13,752 nt of DNA from positions 1 to 13,752 of the forward strand of contig JASGMZ010000056.1 of NCBI GenBank assembly GCA_030156305.1, in the 5' to 3' direction. The notes below the pieces were generated by a model. The model saw only the letters and a list, made by a program, of their open reading frames with translations. It was not told the DNA's origin and ran no database searches. The number at the start of each line of letters is the position of its first letter. Position 1 is the first letter of the stretch. Below are positions 1 through 7,588 of the stretch, one piece after another. This DNA is from Bacteroidales bacterium. Lineage in GTDB: Bacteria; Bacteroidota; Bacteroidia; Bacteroidales; UBA12077. The position numbers and the translations under genes are program-made.

Positions 1-102
1 GTCAAGAACAAGGCTTGCGAAGAATTGGCAGCCAGGAGTTTACTGACGTAAATGACTAATTGCCAATGCGAGCGTAACGCAGTTATTGACGTTTTCTTAG
101 AG
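1..102 (+). repeat. 102-bp imperfect-palindrome repeat, left copy
   Basis: This block recurs at 13651-13752 in the same orientation with only two differences (base 3 is C here and T there; base 100 is G here and T there). It is an imperfect inverted repeat: the outer ends GTCAA and TTGAC pair, the inner ATTGGCA (24-30) pairs with TGCCAAT (61-67), and a small central hairpin TTTAC/GTAAA sits at 40-53. The arms between are poorly paired. Both copies touch a window edge, so the true repeat could be longer. It is probably a dispersed non-autonomous element; no transposase is nearby. Confidence 0.9.
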
Positions 103-123
103 TCACTAATTAAATATTATCTT

Positions 124-405
124 ATGGAACCTTTATTAATTAAACCCACAGAAGATACTCCATTAATAAATATAGATCCTGATACATGGGAAATGAATTT
201 TTCAGGTAATTCGTTGCCCGAAAATGCCCGTTTATTTTATGAGCCTGTTATTAATGGGTTAGATAAGTATAACAATCATCCTCATAAGCAGACTCATTTT
301 GTTTTTAATGTCAAGGTTATTAGTTCATCTTCGACTAAAATATTTTTTGATATTTTGAATAAAATTGATGTTTTACATGAAAGCGGAAGATCAGAGGTTA
401 TGTAA
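124..405 (+). pseudogene. SiaC-like (DUF1987) regulatory protein, 3'-truncated
   Basis: The 93-residue product from ATG 124 matches the start of the SiaC/DUF1987 family: MEPLLIKPTEDTP, then SLPENARLFYEPVINGL, then a Ser/Thr-rich stretch ISSSSTK where the family usually has an NTSS-type motif carrying the phosphorylated residue. SiaC proteins are phosphorylation-switched partners of a kinase/phosphatase pair and activate a nucleotide cyclase. Family members run to about 120-130 residues. This one stops right after a Gly/Ser turn (ESGRSEVM), lacking the usual acidic C-terminal strand and tail, so it is probably a broken remnant. The reading frame is open back to base 52 inside the 102-bp repeat, but family similarity begins at 124, so that start is preferred. 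No kinase or phosphatase partner is visible. Family assignment is by memory of conserved motifs. Confidence 0.7.
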
Positions 406-420
406 ATAATTTATAATTAA

Positions 421-500
421 TACGCTGAGTTACGCAAAGAGAGTAAAAGAACTGCAAAGATTTTATAGCGAAACTTTGTTAATCTTGGCGGCCCTCTGCG
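421..500. repeat. degenerate CGCAAAG-type intergenic repeat
   Basis: Bases 421-500 carry an imperfect inverted arrangement: TACGCTGAG and TTACGCAAAGAGAG on the left, CCCTCTGCGTAA on the right. It resembles the degenerate CGCAAAG-rich repeats common between genes in Bacteroidetes. It begins directly after the truncated SiaC-like gene and may mark where its 3' end was lost. Bases 501-656 show no gene, hairpin or motif that I can support. Confidence 0.45.
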
Positions 501-656
501 TAAAAAATATTTGGTTAATGATATGCTAGAAAACAACGAAATAAAAATATGAAACATCCATGCACTGAAGTTCACAAAAGGGAATGAATATAACATAGAT
601 GTTCCACGAAGCCAATTGTTTAACTAAAAATATATTCGAATGAATAAAAGAGAAAT

Positions 657-2075
657 TTATTCTATTTCAACTTCAGTGAGTTTTTTTATACGCTCAATTT
701 GCATTTGTTTGTTCACTTCACGCAAGCTCAAGGCTGTTTTTGTAAAAAATTGATGATTGGTTAAAAATTTTACCTGTAATTTATTCCAGTCATTTAAACT
801 GCCAATTTTATTCTGTTCTTTCATCTCTTTATATAATGTATTTGAAACAGGAATAAAATCGCTTCTTCCGAGATAATCTAAATCAGCATCGCACATAATG
901 CTTTCAAGCAGGTTTTGTGGATTTGGGGGTAATTTGGTTGCCATAATTAGATTACAGATTTCAGCAATCTGTTCTTCGGTATATTTATACTTTGGAAGAT
1001 ATTCACGGGCAAGCTGAGTTCCATGATACTCGTGTTCGTCATATCCAATAATATGCCCGGCATCATGGAAAAGGGCTGCTGTTTTAAGTAAAAGTATCGA
1101 TTCATCATCAACACCCTCTCCATAGCCAATTAGCTCGGCCTGATTAATAACATCAATGGTGTGTTTAAAATTATGGTAATACAAATGATCGGGTAATTCC
1201 TTCTCCAGTTTATCCAGAATGATTTCTTGTAAATCATTAAACTGACGTAATAAATATTTATTCCAGAATATTTGATTGGGTTTATCCCCAATTTTTCTGT
1301 TTTCAGAAAAAGCTGGTTTGATCCGTTTTAGGAAATACATTTCCATATCACCCTTATATTTAACCGGAATTTTGCCATTATATTCACAAGCAAAATATTG
1401 TTTTACCAGTTCGTAGGTCATGATAGAAATGTTAATTTGTCCAATCTCGCTTGCAGAAGCCATTCGGGTGGCAATATGCACCGTATCGCCTTTTAATTCA
1501 TAATTAATTTTTCGTCGTCCGGAAAAAGTAGCAGTAACAGGCCCGGTATGTATTCCCAGTTTTAAATCCCAAAATTTTTTGTTTTGTTTTTCATATTCTT
1601 GTTTCAGTTTATTCAAGTAATTCTTCATCTCTAATGCAGCAAGCACCACGTCTAACGGGTTAGTAATATTTTTTTCAGGAACTCCACCGGCACACATATA
1701 GGCATCGCCAATGGTTTTTATTTTTTCAATTTTATATTTTTTAACAATGGTATTAAAGTGGAAAAATATTTTATCTAATTCATCAATAATATCTGAGGTC
1801 CCGGCTTGTTCAGATATTTTTTTCAAACCCCGTATATCTGCATATAATACGGTGGCCATTTCGAACCGTTTGGTTCGGGTTTTTACATGCTCTGAAATTT
1901 CTTTTGGAAGATATTTGGGGGATATGTTCGCAAGAATAGATTCTAACTTTTCATTTTGTTTTGTAAGATTTCTGTTAAATTCGGTAAGTTCTTTTATTTG
2001 GGTAGAAAGCTCCTTATTTTCTCTTAATAAATCTGCAATTTTGAATACTAATTTTTGTTCCTGTTCTTTATCCAT
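657..2075 (-). CDS. class III adenylate/guanylate cyclase fused to HD phosphohydrolase
   Basis: 472 residues, cytoplasmic, no signal peptide or membrane segment. Residues 1-50 are a predicted coiled coil, followed by a linker (ISPKYLPKEI) typical of the lead into cyclase domains. Residues about 70-250 are a class III cyclase domain: metal aspartates D80 (ADIRG) and D124 (IGDAYM), purine-contacting K120 and transition-state R204 (ATRM). The partner of K120 is E193 rather than Asp, and the usual ribose-positioning Asn is H200. Lys favours ATP over GTP, but specificity is uncertain. Residues about 290-425 are an HD domain with YHNFKH (H301, H305), HDAGH (H337, D338) and DADLD (396-400); YHNxxHxxDV also resembles the class I cyclic nucleotide phosphodiesterase signature. 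The protein could therefore both make and break a cyclic nucleotide. It converges on the SiaC-like fragment and is not in an operon with it. Confidence 0.88.
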   Translation of the reverse strand: MDKEQEQKLVFKIADLLRENKELSTQIKELTEFNRNLTKQNEKLESILANISPKYLPKEISEHVKTRTKRFEMATVLYADIRGLKKISEQAGTSDIIDELDKIFFHFNTIVKKYKIEKIKTIGDAYMCAGGVPEKNITNPLDVVLAALEMKNYLNKLKQEYEKQNKKFWDLKLGIHTGPVTATFSGRRKINYELKGDTVHIATRMASASEIGQINISIMTYELVKQYFACEYNGKIPVKYKGDMEMYFLKRIKPAFSENRKIGDKPNQIFWNKYLLRQFNDLQEIILDKLEKELPDHLYYHNFKHTIDVINQAELIGYGEGVDDESILLLKTAALFHDAGHIIGYDEHEYHGTQLAREYLPKYKYTEEQIAEICNLIMATKLPPNPQNLLESIMCDADLDYLGRSDFIPVSNTLYKEMKEQNKIGSLNDWNKLQVKFLTNHQFFTKTALSLREVNKQMQIERIKKLTEVEIE

Positions 2076-2165
2076 GTTTTGTTAAGATTATCCGCTTGAT
2101 ACTATATACTAATTTTTTAAAAAAAAGTTTAATTAAATGGGATATTTTTTTAATTGAAAAATAAA

Positions 2166-2207
2166 AAAACCGCCTGCATTTTATTGTTATTAAATGCACG
2201 CGGTTTT
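2166..2207 (-). terminator. intrinsic terminator after the M14 peptidase gene
   Basis: A 16-bp stem with one mismatch (2166-2181 pairs with 2192-2207) and a 10-base loop. A run of A on the plus strand (2163-2169) gives a U-tract on the minus strand, so it fits termination of the gene whose stop is at 2228. It also separates that gene from the cyclase start at 2075. Confidence 0.85.
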
Positions 2208-2227
2208 ATAATAAATAATAAACTCGT

Positions 2228-5200
2228 TTAATCGTTAATTTTTATCATTTTTTGTGTGATAACTCCTTCTTTGGATATCACTTTTAAAATATAAGTTCCT
2301 TTGGTTAATTTGTTTAAATCTGTGATTGTAAATTTGTGGGTACAATATGTCTTTCCCAATACTTTTTGTCCGTTAAGTGTAAAAATAGATATCCTAATTT
2401 CATCTTCAATCTTTTTGTTAAATTCAACAGTAATATCATTCGTAAAAGGATTAGGATAAATCCTGGCCAATGAATTAACGTTTTGTAGCCCGTGAATGGA
2501 TACGGTCGATTCAACATAAAGGTTCACCGTTAGCATGATCTCATCTCCATCTTGTTCCGAATAAATGAGTTCAGCGTGGTAATTGCCGGTAGTTAATGCT
2601 TCGGTATTAATTTGTACCATTACCGTATCTTTAGTTCTGGGAGCAATGTGCCCACTTTCCTGACTAACGGATAACCATGAATATCCGTTCTCTGCTTCCG
2701 TAAGTTCATAGTCAATAGCATCTCTGCCAATATTTGTAATAACGACAGGATAAGATTGAGTAGTATCCGGAGGAAGTGAATCCGTTATTTCGACTTCGTC
2801 GATGATGGATTCCACAGGATCTTTTACCGTTAAACTTACCGGTATATAGCTGGTATCTCCGTCATGTTCCCTTAACAGGAGGTTGGTTTGATAGCTTCCC
2901 AGGTTAAGTTCTCCGGTTTGTAATGTTACGGTTATGATAGCAGTTTCATCCAATGCCAAAGTTCCGGAACTTGGATGGGTAGAAACCCATTGGGTAGCTT
3001 CGGCATCTTCGATCTCTATCGTATAATCGAGATTAACCGCACCGGTATTGGTAACCGAAAGGTTATGATTGGCATTGTCGGATAAATAAATGGTATCTGT
3101 TATGCTTTCCGGGGTATAGGCCAGCCCAACAGTATCTAAGATTGTTAACTGAGCAGGGACTGAATGCGTATCACCATCTTGTTCATGAATAATAATATTC
3201 GTATTATACTGTCCAAATTCATAAGAATCGGTGATAAAGTTTACCGGGATGGTGTCTGAATCATCTATGGTTAAATGTCCGGGATTCTCTGCAATGCTTA
3301 TCCAGGGATTATTAGAAGCATCAACAATCTCGATCCAATAATCCGTTTCTACAATTCCGGTATTAAAAACCAGCAGGTTTTTACTCGAATTTTCACCTAC
3401 ATAGAGCGTATCGGATATTGTTTGTGGCGAGTAATCCATGGTTAAAGTATCCAGAATAGTGAATGAAACCGGGATTATATCCACTTCCAAATCAGCCGAG
3501 ATAATTTGGATATTACAGGAATAATTCCCAGCATTATTTGGTTGGAATGAATTTAAGGTAACGGTAACGGTATCCGAAATATCTCCGATGAGCGTACCCG
3601 CAATTTTATTTAAATCAATCCAGGGATGATTATTCTCGTTTTCAACAGCAATAGAATAGGTAGTTTGTTGTGCCGTATCCAGGTTTGAAATAATAATTTT
3701 ATGATCAACAGAATCATTAAGATATAAAGTGTCGGTAATTGATTGGGGGTCAAATGCTAAATCAATGGAATCTACATAAAATTTAGGAAAGGAAATATAA
3801 TCCACCCAGGCACAATCGTCTCCGGAAGATACACCGGAATCTTTAATATATTCCCATTTAAAGGTATTTTCTCCACTTTCTACCATATACTCTTCATAGC
3901 TCCAGCCAATTTCTCCGCTCCATTCACCCTGCAGTTCGTTGTTAATATAAAACTTTAAATAATCGTAATTAGATTCGGAAGAAACTTTTTTGTAAAAACT
4001 AACATTTCCTCCCTGAATAATGGTGGTATCGATAATAAGTGTGGTAACGTCATTGTCGCCAATATTTCCCGACCTGGCAGCATAGGAACCTTCATAAACT
4101 TCTGAATTATCAATGGCCCAATTTGCATCTCCGGAAAATTCCCAGTTAAAATGGGTAAAGCCGCCGCTTTCAAAATCCTCGATATCCGCAGGATAAAGTT
4201 GTATATTGAAAACCGTATCCTGTTCGGTAATATTAATCTCCACATTTGCTGTGGTATAGCCTTCTTTAACCACCGATAACAAATGGGATCCTTCCGGAAC
4301 ATTATCGATACTATAATCGCCTTCACTATTTGTATTGGTTGTGTAGATGCCATTATCGATGGAAATTTCGGCACTATCTATGGCACTTCCCGTTCCTGCA
4401 GCGGTTATGGTTCCGGAGATATGGTAAGTATCTTTGGGTTGTAAAACAAAGTTTGCAGAAACAGCAGAGTTTTCGGGTACATATACATTCAAAGTATCGT
4501 TAAAATAGCCATAGCTGGAGGCAATTACATTGTAGGTTCCCTCTTTGATCATCCGGTGATAATCTCCTAAATCAGGGTCGGTAAACACCATTGAACTATC
4601 AATGTCTGTATCGTGGCCTTCGATAAAGATCATGGCATCTAATGGATCGCCATTGGTGTTTTTAACCGTTCCTTTAATTCCATAAAGGCATTCTGTCATA
4701 AATTGAAATAGCGCTTCTTTATTGTAATTCCAGTAGTTGGGTAAGGTGCTTCCGGAAACAAATTTTGTATTGGAAATCTCAAAGGTTATCTCGCGGCTGT
4801 TATGGAAAAAGGTATAATAATCCTGCCGGCCGCCATAAACCTCATACCAGTCGGCTCCATTGGTTATTCCGTTGTTTAGGTCGGTAAAATATCCGCTGGG
4901 TGAATTATTTTGTGCCGAAGTGGCATAATCTCTGGAAACGCTGATAAACCATTCATTATCGGGATGCCTTCGTGTGGTATCATCCCAGGGGTAATTGGCT
5001 ACTTCTGCTCCTCCATGAAAGTTGGCGGATAAAACAAAATGATGGTCCTTGGCAAAATTCATCATTGCTACGGTTTCGGGTTGCCAGGGGTTTCCATCGG
5101 GATGATCGCCATAGATCGGATCCGGGAAATTTCTGTTTAAATCAACACCATTGGCATTGTAACGAGTGGGATAGTCAATGGTATTGTCATCACCCTCATA

Positions 5201-5824
5201 GGTCCCGTCGGGATTGGCATTTGGGTTGATATAAATTTCTATATTGTTTACCATATTGGTAATTTCGGGTACGCTGTCATAGGAAGTTAATAACGAATCG
5301 GCAAACCGGAGCATTAAAACATATCCGGTAGTTTCGTCGCCATGCATGGTGCTGGTATAAAAAAATTCAGGCTCTTCCTCTTCCACGTTTACGCTATCGG
5401 TTATTTTGAGGGCCAGTAGTTCTCTGCCACTAACCGTAGTTCCTATCGTTACCACTTTGCAAATACCCGGGTAGGTTGTTTCATAGGATTCCATCATCTC
5501 CACATACAAACCGTAGGTTGGGTATTTATCCCAGTTTTGCATTTCTGCAATAGTAGTAGCCAGTTCCTCTTTCATACCTTTTCCGGGTTTATCCAGCAAT
5601 GTATATTTATAACCTAATTGTTTAAACTTTTCCAGGGTTTTCTCTGTAGCGTAAGCATAAACAGTATGGTTAATGACATTATCAATGGAAATAATCCGTG
5701 TAATTTCTTTTAACTCCGCTTTGTCCTTGATATCGAAGGTAAAGTAGTACTCATTAAAATCCTGAGCATTGGTGTTTAAAAAAGCAATAAAAAAAATGAA
5801 TAAAAAATACGTTTTAAGTTTCAT
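2228..5824 (-). CDS. T9SS-secreted M14 zinc carboxypeptidase, multidomain
   Basis: 1198 residues. Signal peptide 1-20 (hydrophobic core, then NTNA/Q). Residues about 100-380 are a peptidase M14 domain: zinc ligands H161 and E164 (HGDE), substrate-binding GVDLNRNFP (226-234), third zinc ligand H270 (NFHGG) and catalytic E349 (ITFEI). The key residues are present, so it should remove C-terminal residues from peptides outside the cell. Two carboxypeptidase regulatory-like folds follow (about 382-463 and 466-546), then a MAM/jelly-roll-like module (about 548-680), then four tandem Ig/BACON-like repeats of about 100 residues (starting near 689, 795, 900 and 1008), each with one conserved Trp. The last 80 residues are a T9SS type A sorting domain (IYPNPF, ending in GTYILKV and MIKI), sending it across the outer membrane and usually to the surface. 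It appears monocistronic: a terminator follows and the upstream gap is 374 bp. Confidence 0.93.
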   Translation of the reverse strand: MKLKTYFLFIFFIAFLNTNAQDFNEYYFTFDIKDKAELKEITRIISIDNVINHTVYAYATEKTLEKFKQLGYKYTLLDKPGKGMKEELATTIAEMQNWDKYPTYGLYVEMMESYETTYPGICKVVTIGTTVSGRELLALKITDSVNVEEEEPEFFYTSTMHGDETTGYVLMLRFADSLLTSYDSVPEITNMVNNIEIYINPNANPDGTYEGDDNTIDYPTRYNANGVDLNRNFPDPIYGDHPDGNPWQPETVAMMNFAKDHHFVLSANFHGGAEVANYPWDDTTRRHPDNEWFISVSRDYATSAQNNSPSGYFTDLNNGITNGADWYEVYGGRQDYYTFFHNSREITFEISNTKFVSGSTLPNYWNYNKEALFQFMTECLYGIKGTVKNTNGDPLDAMIFIEGHDTDIDSSMVFTDPDLGDYHRMIKEGTYNVIASSYGYFNDTLNVYVPENSAVSANFVLQPKDTYHISGTITAAGTGSAIDSAEISIDNGIYTTNTNSEGDYSIDNVPEGSHLLSVVKEGYTTANVEINITEQDTVFNIQLYPADIEDFESGGFTHFNWEFSGDANWAIDNSEVYEGSYAARSGNIGDNDVTTLIIDTTIIQGGNVSFYKKVSSESNYDYLKFYINNELQGEWSGEIGWSYEEYMVESGENTFKWEYIKDSGVSSGDDCAWVDYISFPKFYVDSIDLAFDPQSITDTLYLNDSVDHKIIISNLDTAQQTTYSIAVENENNHPWIDLNKIAGTLIGDISDTVTVTLNSFQPNNAGNYSCNIQIISADLEVDIIPVSFTILDTLTMDYSPQTISDTLYVGENSSKNLLVFNTGIVETDYWIEIVDASNNPWISIAENPGHLTIDDSDTIPVNFITDSYEFGQYNTNIIIHEQDGDTHSVPAQLTILDTVGLAYTPESITDTIYLSDNANHNLSVTNTGAVNLDYTIEIEDAEATQWVSTHPSSGTLALDETAIITVTLQTGELNLGSYQTNLLLREHDGDTSYIPVSLTVKDPVESIIDEVEITDSLPPDTTQSYPVVITNIGRDAIDYELTEAENGYSWLSVSQESGHIAPRTKDTVMVQINTEALTTGNYHAELIYSEQDGDEIMLTVNLYVESTVSIHGLQNVNSLARIYPNPFTNDITVEFNKKIEDEIRISIFTLNGQKVLGKTYCTHKFTITDLNKLTKGTYILKVISKEGVITQKMIKIND

Positions 5825-5989
5825 GATGGTTAATGGTTAATAAATTATAAAATTAAGTTTTTACTATTTTATAGTTCAATTTGGATATATAAACCGTTAT
5901 AAAAATTTCTAAAAATATAAAAAATAATAAAAATTTGGGAATTAATATATAAATAATTATTTTTAATTAATGAATAGATGTAAAGTTTA

Positions 5990-6090
5990 CCCGCTCGCGC
6001 GGACCTGTCTGCCGCCTGCCTGCCGGCAGGCAGGCTTGTAGTCCAGGCGAGTAAATTAAAGGCACGGATAAAATATCCGCGCCAGCGGGG
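5990..6090. repeat. REP-like palindromic element, copy 1
   Basis: Outer arms CCCGCTCGCGCGGA (5990-6003) and TCCGCGCCAGCGGG (6076-6089) pair with one mismatch. Inside are a perfect 22-bp palindrome of CCTG/CAGG units (6014-6035) and a small GGATA/TATCC hairpin (about 6066-6078). Bases 6033-6090 match 8028-8085 with one mismatch. Such elements are typical of repeats moved by REP-associated Y1 transposases (RAYT), but no such gene is here. The rest of the gap 5825-6198 is AT-rich and should hold the M14 promoter; I see no clear TAnnTTTG box for it. Confidence 0.85.
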
Positions 6091-6198
6091 ATGGCAAATT
6101 AAGGTTAGAATGGTTTGACTATTTACGTGGCCAAATATTGTTGTCTCAAGTTTGTTAAATGCTCTTATATTAAATAATAGATACTAAATAAAAAAACT

Positions 6199-6629
6199 AT
6201 GAAAATGAATATTTCAATATTAATGGCTATAATGCTGTTCTTTAATCAAGCATGTGGAGATAAAGGAGATGAGTGTCATTAAACAATTGCTTTTAAAATA
6301 CATCGAATAACTCATTATATGTTGTAGGCTCTACTTCTTATCCGGATACTTTATCTTTTATAGGAATACCAAATCCAGTTTTAGACTCAAGTCATACAAA
6401 AGTTCTTCCCGAGGAAACCAATACAAGAGTGCTTTGGGGTAGGGATTGCATAGAAATTGCATTTAAAGACTTAATTAGTTCAGATACTTTAATGGTCTAT
6501 GTTTTTGATGCAGAGACATTAGAAATTACTCCATGGGATACGGTGAAAGCAAACTACATGGTATTAAAAAGGTACGACCTGAGCTTGGAAGATTTAAAGA
6601 AAAGTGATTTTACGATAACATATCCATAG
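6199..6629 (+). pseudogene. small lipoprotein pseudogene (stop plus frameshift)
   Basis: ATG 6199 opens a lipoprotein signal peptide (MKMNISILMAIMLFFNQAC, lipobox Cys then GDKGDECH) that hits TAA at 6280. If that TAA stands for an original Lys codon, the frame continues TIAFK and is then lost in an A-run (6295-6298), where one A seems to be missing. From AAT 6297 a new frame runs without interruption to TAG 6629 (NTSNNSLYVVGSTSYPDTL, later ETNTRVLWGRDCIEIAFKD, ending DFTITYP). The two halves together would give one outer-membrane or periplasmic lipoprotein of about 143 residues. Two separate lesions argue for a dead gene. Function is unknown; I recall similar small Cys-Gly-Asp lipoproteins in Bacteroidetes but cannot name a family. 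A terminator hairpin still follows the stop. Confidence 0.8.
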
Positions 6630-6634
6630 GAATT

Positions 6635-6661
6635 AAGAAGCCCGGCAAGTCCGGGCTTCTT
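6635..6661. terminator. shared terminator hairpin
   Basis: An 11-bp perfect stem, AAGAAGCCCGG (6635-6645) with CCGGGCTTCTT (6651-6661), and a 5-base loop. It ends the plus-strand lipoprotein pseudogene and overlaps the last stop base of the minus-strand toxin gene, so it can serve both converging transcripts. Confidence 0.8.
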
Positions 6662-6987
6662 TATGGAATTAACTTTATAAATTCCAAAATTTCTTTATCT
6701 GTAAGGTTTTCCATATCAGATTTATCAAATATGGAAAGCAGGTAAACGGTATCTTTTTTATAAAGCAAATGAGTTATCACTCTTGCCCCACCAGACTTTC
6801 CTTTGCCTTTGCTGGCAATGGCAAGGCGTATCTTGTAACAGTTGTGGCCAATGGGAGTGCCTTTTTTGGGTTCTTCTTTAAGTTCAGATATAAGCGTTTG
6901 GATTTCCTTTTTAAGCGATGGGAATTTTTTCATCAGCCGTTTAGCCTGGCGTTCAAAAACGGATATAGTTTTAACATTAAAGCTCAT
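6661..6987 (-). CDS. RelE/ParE-superfamily toxin
   Basis: 108 residues, basic, with the helix-rich start (VFERQAKRLMKKFPSLKKEI) and the later strands YKIRLAIASKGKGKSGGARV and YLLSIFDKSD typical of RelE/HigB-like toxins. Most such toxins cut mRNA at the ribosome; ParE members act on gyrase, and the sequence alone does not decide which this is. It is the last gene of a three-gene minus-strand operon, and its start overlaps the end of the antitoxin gene by 11 bases, indicating coupled translation. No truncation is visible, and the length fits the family. Confidence 0.85.
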   Translation of the reverse strand: MSFNVKTISVFERQAKRLMKKFPSLKKEIQTLISELKEEPKKGTPIGHNCYKIRLAIASKGKGKSGGARVITHLLYKKDTVYLLSIFDKSDMENLTDKEILEFIKLIP

Positions 6988-7225
6988 TGAGAAAATCTTC
7001 AGCGTTACGGGCTTGTACTTTACCCTCTTTAATTTGCTTTATTTCTTCAACAGCTTCTGCCAGTTCAGAAAGAAAAATCTTTTTGTTTCTTAACCGTTCC
7101 AGTTCTTCAAGGTCTTTCTGTATCTGTTCCCAATCCTGCATAGGAAGTTGGACACCGCTTTTGTGCCCGTGTTTGTCAGTTATGTAATGCAAGTTCATAG
7201 CATCCATTTTTTTATCGGTTTGCAT
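6977..7225 (-). CDS. antitoxin of the RelE-like toxin
   Basis: Up to 82 residues, acidic and helical. The N-terminal part (LHYITDKHGHKSGVQLPMQDWEQI) resembles the middle strand-helix unit of Phd/YefM antitoxins, and the C-terminal part (about 45-82) is a charged helix that would wrap the toxin. No separate DNA-binding domain is obvious, so repression may rely on the XRE protein encoded upstream. Three starts are possible: 7225 (overlaps the XRE gene by 14 bases, with a purine-rich GGACAGG just ahead), 7207 (A-rich leader) and 7198 (where family similarity seems to begin). The longest is given; the stop is certain. The position just ahead of the toxin and the 11-base overlap support the role. 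Confidence 0.78.
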   Translation of the reverse strand: MQTDKKMDAMNLHYITDKHGHKSGVQLPMQDWEQIQKDLEELERLRNKKIFLSELAEAVEEIKQIKEGKVQARNAEDFLNEL

Positions 7226-7547
7226 AAGCCTGTCCTGTTTTTAAATCCCGCAGAGCCATATCAATCATACGAAATATAAACGACTTGTTTTCATCGGAAA
7301 GCGAAGAAATATCTTCAAGTCGTTTTAAAGTTCCTTTGTCCAGTTCGAGGTTGGTTTTACCAACCAAATAATCAATTGAAACTCCTAAAGTGTCTGAAAT
7401 CTTCATGATTACATCAATCGAAGGAGTCATTATATTGCGTTCGTACCTTCCGATAATATCACCGGAAGTTCCTATTTCCTTACCTAAAGCAGCCTGAGAA
7501 AACCCTTTCTGCTTCCGTAACAGCATTATGTGTCCACCTATAGTCAT
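7212..7547 (-). CDS. XRE-family HTH regulator heading the toxin-antitoxin operon
   Basis: 111 residues. Residues 4-64 are a Cro/CI-type helix-turn-helix: IMLLRKQKGFSQAALGKEIG (helices 1-2), TSGDIIGRYERN (recognition helix), then MKISDTLGVSIDYLVG. The C-terminal 45 residues are helical and probably mediate dimerisation. It is the first gene of the operon, sharing 14 bases with the longest form of the antitoxin gene. A canonical Bacteroidetes promoter with a palindrome inside its spacer lies just upstream, and a similar motif touches the start codon, so autoregulation is likely. The layout recalls paaR-paaA-parE modules, in which a separate regulator joins an antitoxin and a ParE-family toxin; that parallel is one of layout, not shown homology. 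Confidence 0.9.
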   Translation of the reverse strand: MTIGGHIMLLRKQKGFSQAALGKEIGTSGDIIGRYERNIMTPSIDVIMKISDTLGVSIDYLVGKTNLELDKGTLKRLEDISSLSDENKSFIFRMIDMALRDLKTGQAYANR

Positions 7548-7559
7548 ACCTAAAAGTAT
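7546..7559. promoter_or_regulatory. second operator-like site at the XRE start codon
   Basis: TACCTAAAAGTA (from 7547) differs by one base from TACTTAAAAGTA inside the upstream palindrome. The two begin 53 bp apart, about five helical turns, on the same face of the DNA. This copy overlaps the start codon. It is a less perfect palindrome, so it may be a weaker site. Confidence 0.5.
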
Positions 7560-7588
7560 TGTATTTAACCAATTTATGTTTTATTTTA

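Noticed and set aside
5825..5989. Riboswitch or structured leader ahead of the M14 gene
   Set aside because: The stretch is AT-rich with no stable hairpin or known conserved core that I can see.
6199..6629. Programmed readthrough and frameshifting in the lipoprotein gene
   Set aside because: It would need both stop readthrough and slippage within 20 bases; decay is simpler.
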